From the NCBI GenBank assembly GCA_011039385.1, contig DRBO01000158.1:1-41919 (forward strand): DNA of 41,919 nt, written 5' to 3'. The position numbers were made by a program, and so were the translations under genes. Below are positions 1 through 9,066 of the stretch, one piece after another. Within the stretch, counting starts at the first letter, position 1; the number at the start of each line of letters is the position of its first letter. The notes below the pieces were generated by a model. The model searched no databases and was not told the origin of the DNA. It worked only from the letters and a program-made list of their open reading frames with translations. The DNA is from Chloroflexota bacterium (GTDB lineage: Bacteria; Chloroflexota; Anaerolineae; Anaerolineales; UBA11858).

Positions 1-650
1 ACCGGTCTTTGGAGACGAATCTCCACACCCAGACCTTTCAAGATATCAACAAAATCATCTGTAAAAGCCTGGAAACCACCCACATAGGTGCCCAGCCGTG
101 ATGTCCGGGCATGCATTCTGGCCCACATCCAGGCCATATTCACATCCCGGTAGTGGGGACCGAACTTACCGATTAGCATTGGCTCCCACATGGTTTCGTA
201 GACTTTATTCCCGGCCCACTTGCGCATCCAGGCATCCACGGTGGTTTTCTCCATTGCCTGCCAGTTTTTGGTCAGCCGCAGGTAAAGCCCCACCAATCCG
301 AAGCGAACCTTGTTGATTCCCCAGCCCAGGCCGGGGTAGAGCAGTGCCTGGAGTATGGAATCGAAGGGATACCACTTTCCCTTGTGGAGCATGACCGTGT
401 AGGGCCGCGGGAAGCGGACCTTCTCAGATAAGCCCAGCTCTTCGATCAGCCCCAGCATATGTTCATCAGAAGCGAACCAGTGATGGTAATAGGCTTCCAC
501 TGACCAGTCCCAATGAGGTTCTTTAAAACCGGCAGCCAGCCCGCCAGCCCGGTCCGCGGCTTCATAGACAACAACGCCATGTCCGGCACGCGTCAAATCA
601 TAGGCTGCTGATAACCCTCCATAACCAGCGCCAATAACGGCAATGTTCAT
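1..650 (-). CDS. NAD(P)/FAD-dependent oxidoreductase, amine-oxidase-like (3' end outside window)
   Basis: About 216 residues are visible, starting MNIAVIGAGYGGLSAAYDL. The open frame runs off the left edge, so the C-terminus is missing. The N-terminus is a Rossmann dinucleotide-binding fold with GxGxxG (GAGYGG), followed by the acidic residue ending beta-2 (VVYEAA) and a GG pair typical of protoporphyrinogen-oxidase/amine-oxidase-like flavoproteins. A conserved stretch HWDWSVEAYYHHWF follows. The fold and FAD binding are clear. The substrate is not: relatives oxidise porphyrinogens, carotenoids, amines or sugar nucleotides. The start has an AAGGA ribosome-binding site 8 nt upstream. The response regulator behind it on the same strand ends only 24 nt away, so co-transcription is likely. 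Confidence 0.85.
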   Translation of the reverse strand, partial: MNIAVIGAGYGGLSAAYDLTRAGHGVVVYEAADRAGGLAAGFKEPHWDWSVEAYYHHWFASDEHMLGLIEELGLSEKVRFPRPYTVMLHKGKWYPFDSILQALLYPGLGWGINKVRFGLVGLYLRLTKNWQAMEKTTVDAWMRKWAGNKVYETMWEPMLIGKFGPHYRDVNMAWMWARMHARTSRLGTYVGGFQAFTDDFVDILKGLGVEIRLQRP

Positions 651-674
651 GTTGTTATCCTTTTTATGGGGTTC

Positions 675-1322
675 CTATCCAAATTGGCGGGCCAGTCGGC
701 CGGACAGCACTTGGAGTTTTTTCCATTCCTGGCGGATGATATATAACATAGCCAGGGTGCGCAGCCAGCGCAGCTCACACCTGGGATTGGCTGCCAGCTG
801 CTCGAAGACATCCACCGCTTCATCATCCGTCCGCCGGGATTTGGAATACTCGTGAGCCAGCTGCATTAAATAGGATGCCCGCTGCGCCCGCAGGCGTTCG
901 GCAACTTCTGCTTTTTCCCGTTCAGCTTTGACAATATCACCCACTCGCTTCACCGCGTTGTTGAGCTGATACACCGTAAAAGGCTTGACCAGGTATTCCC
1001 TGGCGCCAACATTCATGGCTGACCGGAAAGACTGGTTATCATCCTCGGCGGAAATGATCACGCAGGCCATGGAGGGAAAGATCTCGTACATTGCCTGGAA
1101 AGCTTCAAATCCATTCATTTCCGGCATATTGATATCCATCAGTGCAATATCCGGCTGGTGTTTTTTCGCCAGCTCCACTGCCTCCCTGCCGTTATGGGCG
1201 ATGGCCACAATATCCACCATGGGATTGTCCGCCAGCATCAAGCGCGTGTTGCGGCGCGTTTCCAGAACATCATCTGCTATTAATACCCGGTAGGGAGTTC
1301 TTTTTTGGGCCTGGTCCATCAT
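675..1322 (-). CDS. Response regulator, CheY-like receiver with helical C-terminal tail
   Basis: A 215-residue protein. Residues 12-130 form a complete receiver domain: acidic pair D17/D18, phospho-acceptor D63 in LMDINMP, S91 and K113 (in LVKPF). The remaining ~85 residues are helical and resemble a TPR-like or coiled segment, with no recognisable DNA-binding or enzymatic output domain. It therefore probably signals through protein-protein contact. No histidine kinase lies next to it in this window. The start has AAGGAG about 6 nt upstream. A TATAAT on the same strand lies 50 nt upstream, inside the gap to the preceding membrane-protein gene, so it may have its own promoter. Confidence 0.9.
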   Translation of the reverse strand: MMDQAQKRTPYRVLIADDVLETRRNTRLMLADNPMVDIVAIAHNGREAVELAKKHQPDIALMDINMPEMNGFEAFQAMYEIFPSMACVIISAEDDNQSFRSAMNVGAREYLVKPFTVYQLNNAVKRVGDIVKAEREKAEVAERLRAQRASYLMQLAHEYSKSRRTDDEAVDVFEQLAANPRCELRWLRTLAMLYIIRQEWKKLQVLSGRLARQFG

Positions 1323-1372
1323 CTATACTCCTTGAACAAGAAACCAAATTCCATATTACTGGATTGAACTTA

Positions 1373-1378
1373 ATTATA
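1373..1378 (-). promoter_or_regulatory. Candidate -10 hexamer (TATAAT) for the response regulator
   Basis: A TATAAT on the minus strand lies 50 nt before the response-regulator ATG, in the 65-bp gap between it and the membrane-protein gene upstream. No convincing -35 is visible. It would give a 5' UTR of about 43 nt containing the AAGGAG site. Confidence 0.4.
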
Positions 1379-1387
1379 ATGCTAAAA

Positions 1388-2410
1388 TCACTCCGTCTCC
1401 ACAGCTGCGGAACCTTGTTCAATTATGGCACCTGATTGCCAGCGGATACCTTCCCGGAGCATATAATATCCTCCCAACAGGGTGATCGGGAACCACAGCG
1501 CGGCATGTAAGACCAGCGTGTAGCCGGCAGCAACGCCCTGGTCCACACCAAATGCAGATAAGACCGCGATACCCGGGGCGTCAAAGGTGCCGACATATCC
1601 CGGCGCAGAAGGAATGGTAGTCGCCAGATTAACAATACCATTCATCAGCATCAATGCAAAGAAGCTGACCTGAAAATCAAAAGCCTGCATAACGAACCAG
1701 TATTTTCCTGTTTCCAGCAGCCAGATCACAACCGAAGTCAGCAACACCATCACTGCCTCGTATGGAGAACGCAGGGATTCCAGTCCGGCCATGAATTTAC
1801 AGATCACTTCCTGCACCTTTTCCCGGAAGCGTTCAGGCAGGAATATCTGGATCAACTTAGTGCTCATTTTTTCCGCCCGGGTCGGGAACATAGCCGCCAG
1901 CATGAATGCCGCCAGGGCCCCCAGGAAAGCAACCGAACCCCAGATTGCCAGGGTCTGGATATTGCCAATAAACCCGGAGGTCCCGGTCAAGGTAGCCAGT
2001 CTTGGCAGATTCAGGAACACAAATCCCAGCATGACCACCCCGTCAAAAATACGCTCGACAATAATCGTCGCCAAGGAGGCAGAAATCGGGACCTCCTGCT
2101 TGCGTTTCAACACCACCGCCCGGAGAACCTCGCCAGCCCGGGCCGGGTAGATGTTATTCCCCATATAGCCGATGGCCACGATGGGAAACATCTTCCGCGT
2201 GGAAACTGCCTTAACAGGCCGGAGCAGGTAATGCCAGCGCCAGGCTCTGGCCCAGACAGCGATAAAATACACAGCCACGCCTGGCAATAGCCACCAGTAG
2301 TGGGCTGTTTTTAAGGGTTCCCAGATCTCATTGATTCCCAAACCGCGCAGGGCAAGGTAAAGGAAACCCGCACTTAAAACCAAACCCACCCAAAACTGCC
2401 AGCGTTTCAT
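1388..2410 (-). CDS. Lysylphosphatidylglycerol synthase TM-type flippase-like membrane protein (UPF0104/AglD family)
   Basis: A 340-residue polytopic membrane protein with about eight hydrophobic segments. The start region FWVGLVLSAGFLYLALRGL, the motif WARAWRWHYLLRPV, and later GYMGNNIYPARAGEVLRAVVL and APGYVGTFDAPG are hallmarks of the LPG_synthase_TM (PF03706) family. Members are integral membrane proteins linked to lipid or glycolipid transfer or flipping, but the exact substrate cannot be read here. An ATG three codons upstream (2419) is possible. I prefer the ATG at 2410, because a TAGAAT hexamer preceded by TG sits exactly 7 nt before it and overlaps the upstream ATG, implying a leaderless mRNA. 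It is divergent from the beta-propeller gene at 2522. Confidence 0.85.
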   Translation of the reverse strand: MKRWQFWVGLVLSAGFLYLALRGLGINEIWEPLKTAHYWWLLPGVAVYFIAVWARAWRWHYLLRPVKAVSTRKMFPIVAIGYMGNNIYPARAGEVLRAVVLKRKQEVPISASLATIIVERIFDGVVMLGFVFLNLPRLATLTGTSGFIGNIQTLAIWGSVAFLGALAAFMLAAMFPTRAEKMSTKLIQIFLPERFREKVQEVICKFMAGLESLRSPYEAVMVLLTSVVIWLLETGKYWFVMQAFDFQVSFFALMLMNGIVNLATTIPSAPGYVGTFDAPGIAVLSAFGVDQGVAAGYTLVLHAALWFPITLLGGYYMLREGIRWQSGAIIEQGSAAVETE

Positions 2411-2417
2411 AGATATC

Positions 2418-2423
2418 ATTCTA
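2418..2423 (-). promoter_or_regulatory. Leaderless -10 element TAGAAT for the UPF0104-type gene
   Basis: An extended -10 (TG-T-TAGAAT) on the minus strand, with exactly 7 nt to the ATG at 2410. Transcription would start at or next to the A of the start codon. There is no Shine-Dalgarno sequence. Confidence 0.55.
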
Positions 2424-2508
2424 ACACGAGAAAGGATGCGGAAATCCAGCCTGTCAAAGCTGTAAAATCCGGCCGGGAGGGGAAAACTATCCCGTCCGGG
2501 AACTCGAT

Positions 2509-2514
2509 TATAAT
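2509..2514 (+). promoter_or_regulatory. Leaderless -10 element TATAAT for the beta-propeller gene
   Basis: A perfect TATAAT with exactly 7 nt to the ATG at 2522. The alternative upstream ATG (2513) overlaps the hexamer and cannot be on an mRNA made from this promoter. No Shine-Dalgarno is present. It mirrors the divergent promoter at 2418-2423. Confidence 0.6.
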
Positions 2515-2521
2515 GGTGTCT

Positions 2522-3850
2522 ATGAATTGGAAGACCGGGGTTTTAATCGCCATCGCTCTCCTGGTTGCAGGCCTGCTGACAGGCTGGCAGCTTTCTCCCC
2601 ATATTGCAGAGGTTCTGCCCACGAGCAGTGAGATCCAGGGCCGGCAGCCCTTAGCGATCAAATTCAATCGGGCCATGGATCCTCAAAGCGTTGAAGAATA
2701 TGTGGATATTTCGCCGCCAGATGATGGAGAGATCAGCTGGGATGCAGATTATAAATTGATGACTTTCACGCCCGGGAGTATCTGGCCTCCCGGAGAGATG
2801 GTCTCCATCCGCCTGAGCAGAGGGGCGCGGTCGAAACTCGGATTCCCATTCTGGCGGGAGTTCAACTACCAGTGGCCTGTCAGCCCCACCTCCCTGGTCT
2901 ATTTATGGCCGGCGGACGGGAAAAGCAATCTCTATAAAATCAACCCGAAAAGCGGTGAAAGTCAAGCCCTGACCAATCACCCTGGCGGGGTACTGGACTA
3001 TTCCATCACTCCGGACAACGAGCAGATCTACTACAGCGTCGCCGTTAAAAATGGCACCAGCAGGATTATGGTCCTCGATCTGCGATCGGGAGAAACCTCG
3101 CTGTTCATGGACTGCAGCGAAGCCCTCTGCACCAGGCCCCAGTTGTCCGCCGATGGGAATAAATTGGCCTATGAAGTGCTTTCCCGGGAAGCCGGCTCCC
3201 TGCCAGACATCCGGGTATTCAATCTCAAAGATCGATCACAGGTTGCCCTGGCCGAACCGGACCAGTGCCTGGAAAGCCCACTCTGGTCCCTGTCCGGCTG
3301 GCTGGCCTATTACAATCAAACAGCCAAAGGCTACCAATTCTGGGATCCCGCAACCGACATCACGCGCTTCCTGCCCAATGAGACCAGCGGGGACGGTAGC
3401 TGGTCAGCTGACGGGCGTTACTTTCTGACCTCGGAGATCCTTTTCGCAGGGGATACCCTGGCACCCCGCCACCTTCAGCTCTATGACCTGGTGGAGGAGA
3501 CCACTCAGGACCTGTCAAAAGGCAGCTTCCTGGAAGATCTCAATCCCAGCTTCTCTACCCGTGGATTGGCATTCGCTTTCAGCCGCAAATCCCTCAGCCC
3601 CCAGGACTGGACTCTCGGGCGCCAACTCTGGGTGATGGACCTGGAAAGCGGCGAGTCCGCCCCGCTCACAGATGAGATCGATTACCAGCACACTTCATTT
3701 GCCTGGCATCCTGACGGGCAGAAGCTGGCCTATGTGCGCTACAACCAGGCCGCTCTTTCTGAAGCACCAGAGATCTGGGTGATCGATACGGACAGCAAAG
3801 AAGCCCTGCGCATGATCATCAATGGATTTGCCCCGGGATGGATTCCCTGA
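2522..3850 (+). CDS. Membrane-anchored Ig-like plus TolB/WD40-type beta-propeller protein
   Basis: A 442-residue protein. Residues ~4-25 form a signal anchor (hydrophobic, ending GLLTGWQLSPH). Residues ~30-110 look like a bacterial Ig-like/SbsA (Big_5) domain: IQGRQPLAIKFNRAMDPQSV, followed by a strand ending TFTPGS. The rest (~115-442) is a WD40-like/TolB beta-propeller with repeated blades of the kind LSADGNKLAYEV, WSADGRYFLTSE and WHPDGQKLAYVRY. It is probably an extracytoplasmic protein with a binding role; no catalytic motif is seen. queG starts 3 nt after its stop, so the two are co-transcribed. The start at 2522 is chosen from the leaderless promoter geometry. Confidence 0.8.
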   Translation: MNWKTGVLIAIALLVAGLLTGWQLSPHIAEVLPTSSEIQGRQPLAIKFNRAMDPQSVEEYVDISPPDDGEISWDADYKLMTFTPGSIWPPGEMVSIRLSRGARSKLGFPFWREFNYQWPVSPTSLVYLWPADGKSNLYKINPKSGESQALTNHPGGVLDYSITPDNEQIYYSVAVKNGTSRIMVLDLRSGETSLFMDCSEALCTRPQLSADGNKLAYEVLSREAGSLPDIRVFNLKDRSQVALAEPDQCLESPLWSLSGWLAYYNQTAKGYQFWDPATDITRFLPNETSGDGSWSADGRYFLTSEILFAGDTLAPRHLQLYDLVEETTQDLSKGSFLEDLNPSFSTRGLAFAFSRKSLSPQDWTLGRQLWVMDLESGESAPLTDEIDYQHTSFAWHPDGQKLAYVRYNQAALSEAPEIWVIDTDSKEALRMIINGFAPGWIP

Positions 3851-3853
3851 CCC

Positions 3854-4981
3854 ATGGATACAACTACCCTGACCCAGAAGATCAAAGAACGCGCCCATGA
3901 GCTGGGATTCCCTCTGGCAGGCGTGACCACCCCCGATCCCCCGCTTCAGAGGGGATTTTTGCAGAATTGGCTGCAGGCAGGATATCAGGCTTCCATGGAC
4001 TGGATCGGGACTGATTACTCCCTGGAAAGGCGGGCTGATCCCCGGGTCATTCTGCCCGAATGCCGTTCCATCCTGGTACTGGGATCCCCGTACTCAGCCC
4101 CCAGGGGGAACGTGGGGGGCGGCAACATCGCTGCTTATGCTCTCAATCAGGATTACCATGATGTCCTCGGAAAACGCCTTCAGGCGCTAGTGGAAGCTAT
4201 TGAGGATTGGGTAGGCGAACCGGTTCCCAACCGCTGGTATACTGATACAGGCCCAGTACTGGAAAAGGAACTGGCCATGCGAGCCGGCCTGGGCTGGATC
4301 GGGAAAAACACCATCTTGATCAATAAGGAATACGGCTCCTACTTTTTCCTGGCCGAGATCCTGCTGGGGATAGAACTGATCATTGATCCACCAATCACTG
4401 AAAACTACTGCGGCGACTGCACGCGCTGCCTGGTCACCTGTCCCACAGGAGCGCTGCGCGAGCCTTACACCCTGGACGCCAACCGTTGCATCTCCTACCT
4501 GACCATCGAGCATCGGGGAGAAATTCCCGAAGGCTTGCGCTCCCGGATAGGGGACTGGATTTTTGGCTGCGACATTTGTCAGCTCATCTGCCCCTGGAAC
4601 AAACCCGGGCAGGAAGCTTCCAACATCCTGGAAGAATTTCGGCCACGGGAAGAGATACTGGAAGTGGATCTGATCGAGGAGCTGGGATTATGCCAGGAGG
4701 AATTCAGCGCTCGATTCAAAGGCAGCCCGGTCAAGCGTGCCAAACGGCGGGGCTATCTACGAAATGTAGCGATCGCTCTGGGAAATCGCGGTGAAGAGGA
4801 TGCCCTGCCAGCCCTGGAAAAAGCCCTGGAAGCTCCCGAACCTCTGATCCGAAAATCCTCTGCCTGGGCGCTGGGGAAGATCGGGGGAGAAAGAACAAGT
4901 CGGATTTTACAAAAGCGGCTCAAGGATGAAACCGATCCCGGGGTCATCCGGGCCATCCAAGACGCACTTGGGGAACAGTAA
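3854..4981 (+). CDS. queG: Epoxyqueuosine reductase QueG
   Basis: A 375-residue protein that catalyses the last step of queuosine synthesis, reducing epoxyqueuosine in tRNA with a cobalamin and two [4Fe-4S] clusters. Visible hallmarks are the N-terminal QueG domain (FPLAGVTTPDP, then YADTGPVLEKELA-like YTDTGPVLEKELAMRAGLGW) and GKNTILINKEYGSYFFLAEI. The ferredoxin-like motifs CGDCTRCLVTCPTGAL and CDICQLICPWN supply the cluster cysteines. HEAT-like repeats end the protein (ALPALEKALEAPEPLIRKSSAWALG). The length fits the family. It is translationally coupled to the preceding gene, with a 3-nt gap and no separate ribosome-binding site. Confidence 0.95.
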   Translation: MDTTTLTQKIKERAHELGFPLAGVTTPDPPLQRGFLQNWLQAGYQASMDWIGTDYSLERRADPRVILPECRSILVLGSPYSAPRGNVGGGNIAAYALNQDYHDVLGKRLQALVEAIEDWVGEPVPNRWYTDTGPVLEKELAMRAGLGWIGKNTILINKEYGSYFFLAEILLGIELIIDPPITENYCGDCTRCLVTCPTGALREPYTLDANRCISYLTIEHRGEIPEGLRSRIGDWIFGCDICQLICPWNKPGQEASNILEEFRPREEILEVDLIEELGLCQEEFSARFKGSPVKRAKRRGYLRNVAIALGNRGEEDALPALEKALEAPEPLIRKSSAWALGKIGGERTSRILQKRLKDETDPGVIRAIQDALGEQ

Positions 4982-5044
4982 TGCGATCGAATTGATTTTA
5001 GATAGACAACAATAGAAGGAAGCACAAAAAGGAGCCATAGTAGA

Positions 5045-6316
5045 ATGACCAGCTTATTTGCAAACTATCTTGAAGAATATGCCAGTCTGATCTTAAAGTC
5101 CGGGTTGGGCTATCAAGCTGGCCGGCGGATCCGCATCGGGGCCCTGCCTGGAAGGTCTGCCAGGTTCTTCACCCCGCTGGAAGCAGCCCCGCTGGTTCGA
5201 GAACTGGTCAAACAAGCTTATCAGATGGGCGCTCCCCTGGTGGAGGTCTATTGGGGAGACCCTGAGCTGGACCTGATCCGCTACCAGTATGCCCCCCGGG
5301 ATTCCTTCGGAGAAGTCCCAACCTGGTCGGTTGAGGAACTTACCAGAGCCACGGACAGGAAAGATGCCCGGATCTATATCGGGGGATCGGATCCCTATCA
5401 GTTCCAGGAAATTGACAGCTCCCTGCTTTCCGAGATGCAGAAGACCCGCTCAGTAACCTTCCGGGAAGCCAATGAATACCTGGTGCGCAATCCCACACCC
5501 TGGATCATCGTCCTCTACCCCACGGCAGCCTGGTCCCAGGCCGTCTTCCCGGACCTGTCCCCGGAAGACGCCGTTGAAAAGATGTCAGAGTATTTGATCC
5601 AATTCTACCGGCTGAACAAAGGAAACCCCACTGCCTATTGGAAAGAGCACTTCATTGCGCTGGAGAAACGGGCAAAGGGGCTTTCGGACTTTGCCTTTAA
5701 AACCATCCACCTGAAAGGACCGGGAACCGACCTGAAAGTTGGCCTCGCCCAGGACCACCTCTGGAAAACCGCTGTCTTAAAGGATAGAGAGGGTCACGAG
5801 AACGCCGTTAACATGCCCTCGGAAGAGGTTTTTACCCTACCGGACCGCATGAGAGTAGATGGAATTGTCTCTTCCACCAAACCCTTCACCATGGGGGATG
5901 GATTTGTGGACGGCCTCACCCTGGAACTCGAGGACGGGAAAGTCACCAACGTCAAAGCTGATACCGGGGAGGAGTTTGTGAAAAAGACCCTGGAGATCGA
6001 TGAAAACTCCTGCCGGTTGGGAGAACTTGCCCTGGTGCCCCACAGCTCGCCCATCTCTCAAGCTGGAGAGATCTTCCACAACACCCTGCTGGACGAGAAC
6101 GCTTCCTGCCACATCGCCCTGGGCCGGGGGATCCGCGACTGCCTGCGCGGCGGGGGGGATATGACCACGGAGGAATTCCTCGCGGCAGGCGGCAATCACA
6201 GCTCGGTGCACTATGACTTCATGATCGGTTCGGCCGAGATGGATGTGGATGGGATCGACCAGGATGGGAATACCCACCCCTTGATGAGAAAAGGGGAATG
6301 GGCTTTTGAACTTTAG
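5045..6316 (+). CDS. Aminopeptidase, M29 family (AmpS/thermophilic aminopeptidase)
   Basis: A 423-residue cytosolic metallo-aminopeptidase of family M29, which removes N-terminal residues from peptides using a two-metal centre. Family features seen: an N-terminal domain with LVRELVKQAYQMGAPLVEVYW; the metal-site region NMPSEEVFTLPDR; and the C-terminal ligand set in LGELALVPH, the HIALGRG segment and HYDFMIGSAEMDVDG. The length matches the family (about 370-420). AAGGAG lies about 11 nt before the ATG. It lies 63 bp after queG and converges with the metal-transporter operon. No clear terminator is visible in the 55-bp gap downstream. Confidence 0.92.
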   Translation: MTSLFANYLEEYASLILKSGLGYQAGRRIRIGALPGRSARFFTPLEAAPLVRELVKQAYQMGAPLVEVYWGDPELDLIRYQYAPRDSFGEVPTWSVEELTRATDRKDARIYIGGSDPYQFQEIDSSLLSEMQKTRSVTFREANEYLVRNPTPWIIVLYPTAAWSQAVFPDLSPEDAVEKMSEYLIQFYRLNKGNPTAYWKEHFIALEKRAKGLSDFAFKTIHLKGPGTDLKVGLAQDHLWKTAVLKDREGHENAVNMPSEEVFTLPDRMRVDGIVSSTKPFTMGDGFVDGLTLELEDGKVTNVKADTGEEFVKKTLEIDENSCRLGELALVPHSSPISQAGEIFHNTLLDENASCHIALGRGIRDCLRGGGDMTTEEFLAAGGNHSSVHYDFMIGSAEMDVDGIDQDGNTHPLMRKGEWAFEL

Positions 6317-6371
6317 TCTGCAGTGAAGCAAACTAATTCTAACCGAAGCCTGCGGATAGAAAGCGGAATGA

Positions 6372-7223
6372 TTACGCCTGCAGAATCATGCGCTTTTTGA
6401 TCACAGCATAGCTCCAAGCGAGCAGGAAAAACAGCGTTGCCACCAGCACAATGGCCGGGCCGGATGCCACGTTGACGTAATAAGAGAGATAGAGCCCGAT
6501 CACCCCGGAGGCCGAAGCGATCACAGCAGCCAGGATCATCATCACCGGCAGGCGTTTGGTGAGCAGGTAAGCAGCCGCGGCCGGGGTCACCAACATGGCA
6601 ACCATCAAGGCTACGCCAACCGCCTGGAAAGAGACCGCGATAGTCAGAGCGATCAGCACCAGCTGCAAGTATTCAAACATCCTCACAGGGATACGCAAGG
6701 TAGCCGCCAGGGTGGGATCAAAGGTCAACACCAGAAATTCCTTGTAAAAGGCTATTACCAAGAGCAGGATCAGGGCGCTGAAAACACCGATGAGGAGCAG
6801 CTGATTCCCTGAAACCCCCAGCACATCCCCGAACAGGAAATGGGTCAGATCCACTGTGTAGCTTTTTACGGTGGAAATGATGGCAATCCCCAAAGCAAAC
6901 ATGCCCGCAAAGATGATCCCGATTGCGGTGTCCTGCTTGATACGAGCGCCTTTGCTGACCGCCCCGATTGCCAGTGAGACCAGCACCGCGGTCCCTGTCC
7001 CCCACCAGAACATCGGCTCCCGGGAGCCTCCCGTTATCAAGTAGCCAACAGCCACGCCGGGCAGGATCGAGTGCGCCAGGGCATCACCAAAAAAAGCCAT
7101 GCCGCGGACAACCACATAAACGCCGACCACAGCGCAGACAATCCCGGTCAATATCGCGGCAGATAAGCCCCGGACCATAAAGGAATAATTCAAGGGAGTG
7201 ATAAGCAGATCAATAATAGTCAT
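6372..7223 (-). CDS. Metal ABC transporter permease (ZnuB/MntB/TroC type)
   Basis: A 283-residue ABC-3 family permease with about eight membrane helices; it forms the membrane channel for Zn, Mn or Fe import. Characteristic segments are VRGMAFFGDALAHSILPGVAVGY near the N-terminus and FQAVGVALMVAMLVTPAAAAYLL. The frame is open 19 codons further upstream, but GGAG lies 6 nt before the ATG at 7223, and starting there leaves a 14-nt overlap with the ATPase gene. Both points favour this start. It is the last gene of the fur-lipoprotein-ATPase-permease operon. Confidence 0.92.
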   Translation of the reverse strand: MTIIDLLITPLNYSFMVRGLSAAILTGIVCAVVGVYVVVRGMAFFGDALAHSILPGVAVGYLITGGSREPMFWWGTGTAVLVSLAIGAVSKGARIKQDTAIGIIFAGMFALGIAIISTVKSYTVDLTHFLFGDVLGVSGNQLLLIGVFSALILLLVIAFYKEFLVLTFDPTLAATLRIPVRMFEYLQLVLIALTIAVSFQAVGVALMVAMLVTPAAAAYLLTKRLPVMMILAAVIASASGVIGLYLSYYVNVASGPAIVLVATLFFLLAWSYAVIKKRMILQA

Positions 7224-8061
7224 GGTGGTCTCCATCACAGCATTCATCGCCAACAGCCAGAGTGTCATAATTTCCCTCAATAAAATGCAGGTGTCCGTGA
7301 TAAGCCTGTTTCAGCAGATCCGGGGTGAAGACCTCTGCCGGAGGACCATAGCCCAGCAGCACTTTATTGAGCAGCATGACCCGTTCAAACTTCTCTGCCG
7401 CCAACCGGAGGTCGTGCATGGAGATCATCACTGCCACTTTCCTCCCCTTGAGGGTATCAAGGATCTCAAGGATCTTCTCCTGGGCTGGCACATCAAGACC
7501 GTTGAGAGGTTCATCCAGCAGCATCAACTCCGCTTCTTGAGCCAGGGCGCGGGCGATGAACATGCGCTGCTGCTGCCCGCCAGAGAGTTCGTTAATCTGG
7601 CGCTGTGCATAAGCCCCCAGATTCACGAAATCAAGCGAGCGGCGGACGACTTCCCAATCATCTTTCTGGGGCCACAGGAATGGGCCCATTTTATTGATGC
7701 GGCCCATCATGACCACATCAGCTACCGTGGCCGGGAAAGACCAATCCACCTGGCTGCGCTGGGGCACATAGGCAATACAGGTGTGCCCGCCGGGCTCATG
7801 CCCGAAAACCCGGACCAATCCCTGATCGGGATCCCGGATGCCAGCAAGGACCTTGAAGAGGGTGGTCTTTCCCGCTCCATTGGGCCCCACCACGGCCACT
7901 GCCATGCCATGGGACAATTCAAAACTGATCTGATCTAGGACTGTCCCGGTCTCGTAGCGAACGGAAATGCCTTCCAGTTCCAGCAGCGGGGCATCTGGAT
8001 GGTGGGGAGCATAACGCCGCGAGAAGGATTGTTTGCGGAAAGTGGTGATGAGGTTTTTCAT
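7210..8061 (-). CDS. Metal ABC transporter ATP-binding protein (ZnuC/MntA type)
   Basis: A 283-residue ABC ATPase that powers import through the permease encoded next to it. Walker A is GPNGAGKTT, the signature is LSGGQQQR, Walker B is LMLLDEP, and the switch histidine is in MISMHDLR. The C-terminal tail (DECCDGDHHDYY) is rich in Cys, Asp and His. Such a tail can bind metal in this transporter class, though a role here is only a guess. The start is 9 nt after the lipoprotein stop, with GAGGT upstream. Confidence 0.95.
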   Translation of the reverse strand: MKNLITTFRKQSFSRRYAPHHPDAPLLELEGISVRYETGTVLDQISFELSHGMAVAVVGPNGAGKTTLFKVLAGIRDPDQGLVRVFGHEPGGHTCIAYVPQRSQVDWSFPATVADVVMMGRINKMGPFLWPQKDDWEVVRRSLDFVNLGAYAQRQINELSGGQQQRMFIARALAQEAELMLLDEPLNGLDVPAQEKILEILDTLKGRKVAVMISMHDLRLAAEKFERVMLLNKVLLGYGPPAEVFTPDLLKQAYHGHLHFIEGNYDTLAVGDECCDGDHHDYY

Positions 8062-8070
8062 TAGATTACC

Positions 8071-9039
8071 TCACTGTAAGGCTTCAACGATGGCACTCAC
8101 GTCGAAGCGCATAAAATCCAGATAGGTTCCGGCAGGTTCACCGGCGGTCAATGATCCAAAATATAAGGGGATCAGATCCACCCCGGTTTCCTCGGCTACT
8201 CGTTGGGCCAAGGTAGGGTCAAAATCGATTCCAACGAAAATCGCTCTCACCTGATTTTCCCGAATGGTGTCAATCAGACCGGCCAATTCCTGTCCAGAGG
8301 TTTCCGCCTCAGTGGTCAGGGCAGGGATGACAGCGCCGATCTGTCTGAATCCGTATTGCTGCGCAAAATAGCTCAGGGAGGTGTGGTCGGTAACCAATTC
8401 CCTGTTCCCCTCTGGGATCCGGTTGACCTCCGCCCGGATCCAGCTATCCAGGGCCAGCAAATCCTCCTGGAAGGCCTGGCCGTTGGCCTGGTAGTCCGCC
8501 GCATGGGCAGGGTCCAGGCGAGCGAGGGCATTGACTATGTTTTCGGTCCAGATAAAGGTGTTATTGGGATCGAACCAGACGTGGGGATCGTAGCCGATCT
8601 CCTGGCCATGATCCTCCTCGAGTTCATCGTCATCCCCCTCTCCGCCAGTTTGATCAGGCAAACCAAGCGGCTGAATGCCTTCGGAAACCACGACCACCTT
8701 GGCCTCCGTGCCTGAGCCATCCAGTAAATCGTCCAGGAATTCTTCCAGGTTGAGCCCATTGACAAAGATGGCATCCGCCCGGGAGATATTCACCAGATCC
8801 TGGGGTGTGGGTTGATAGGAATGGGGGTTCTGCCCAGGCTCCAGCAGCACGGTGATCTCCGGGATTCCCCCCGCTACTTGCCCGACAACGTCTCCAATAA
8901 AAGTGGTTGTGGCCACGATTTCCAAACGTTCACGATCTTCCGTCCCGGGCCTATTTTCAATCGGACTGCAAGCCGCGAGCGCGATGCCCATCGCCAATAT
9001 AATCCCTGCCAGTAAGAAGTACTTGTTTATTCTTAACAT
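8071..9039 (-). CDS. Metal-binding lipoprotein, cluster A-I substrate-binding protein (ZnuA/TroA type)
   Basis: A 322-residue lipoprotein that captures the metal outside the cell. The signal peptide ends in lipobox LAAC. The binding-site residues can be assigned by motif: His in NPHSYQPTP, His in YDPHVWFDP, His in VTDHTSLSYF and Asp in GIDFDPTL. His-His-His-Asp is the TroA-like set and favours Zn or Zn/Mn. Dedicated Mn/Fe binders usually have Glu at the third position. An acidic loop (GEGDDDELEEDHGQE) lies between the first two ligands, as in ZnuA proteins, but with few histidines. It starts 27 nt after the fur-type gene and shares its operon. Confidence 0.93.
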   Translation of the reverse strand: MLRINKYFLLAGIILAMGIALAACSPIENRPGTEDRERLEIVATTTFIGDVVGQVAGGIPEITVLLEPGQNPHSYQPTPQDLVNISRADAIFVNGLNLEEFLDDLLDGSGTEAKVVVVSEGIQPLGLPDQTGGEGDDDELEEDHGQEIGYDPHVWFDPNNTFIWTENIVNALARLDPAHAADYQANGQAFQEDLLALDSWIRAEVNRIPEGNRELVTDHTSLSYFAQQYGFRQIGAVIPALTTEAETSGQELAGLIDTIRENQVRAIFVGIDFDPTLAQRVAEETGVDLIPLYFGSLTAGEPAGTYLDFMRFDVSAIVEALQ

Positions 9040-9066
9040 AGACTAATTCCCCGGTTCAATGCTGGA

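Noticed and set aside
7198-7938. 246-residue plus-strand open frame across the ABC ATPase
   Set aside because: It is the antisense shadow of the ATPase gene, which has all its ABC motifs on the minus strand.
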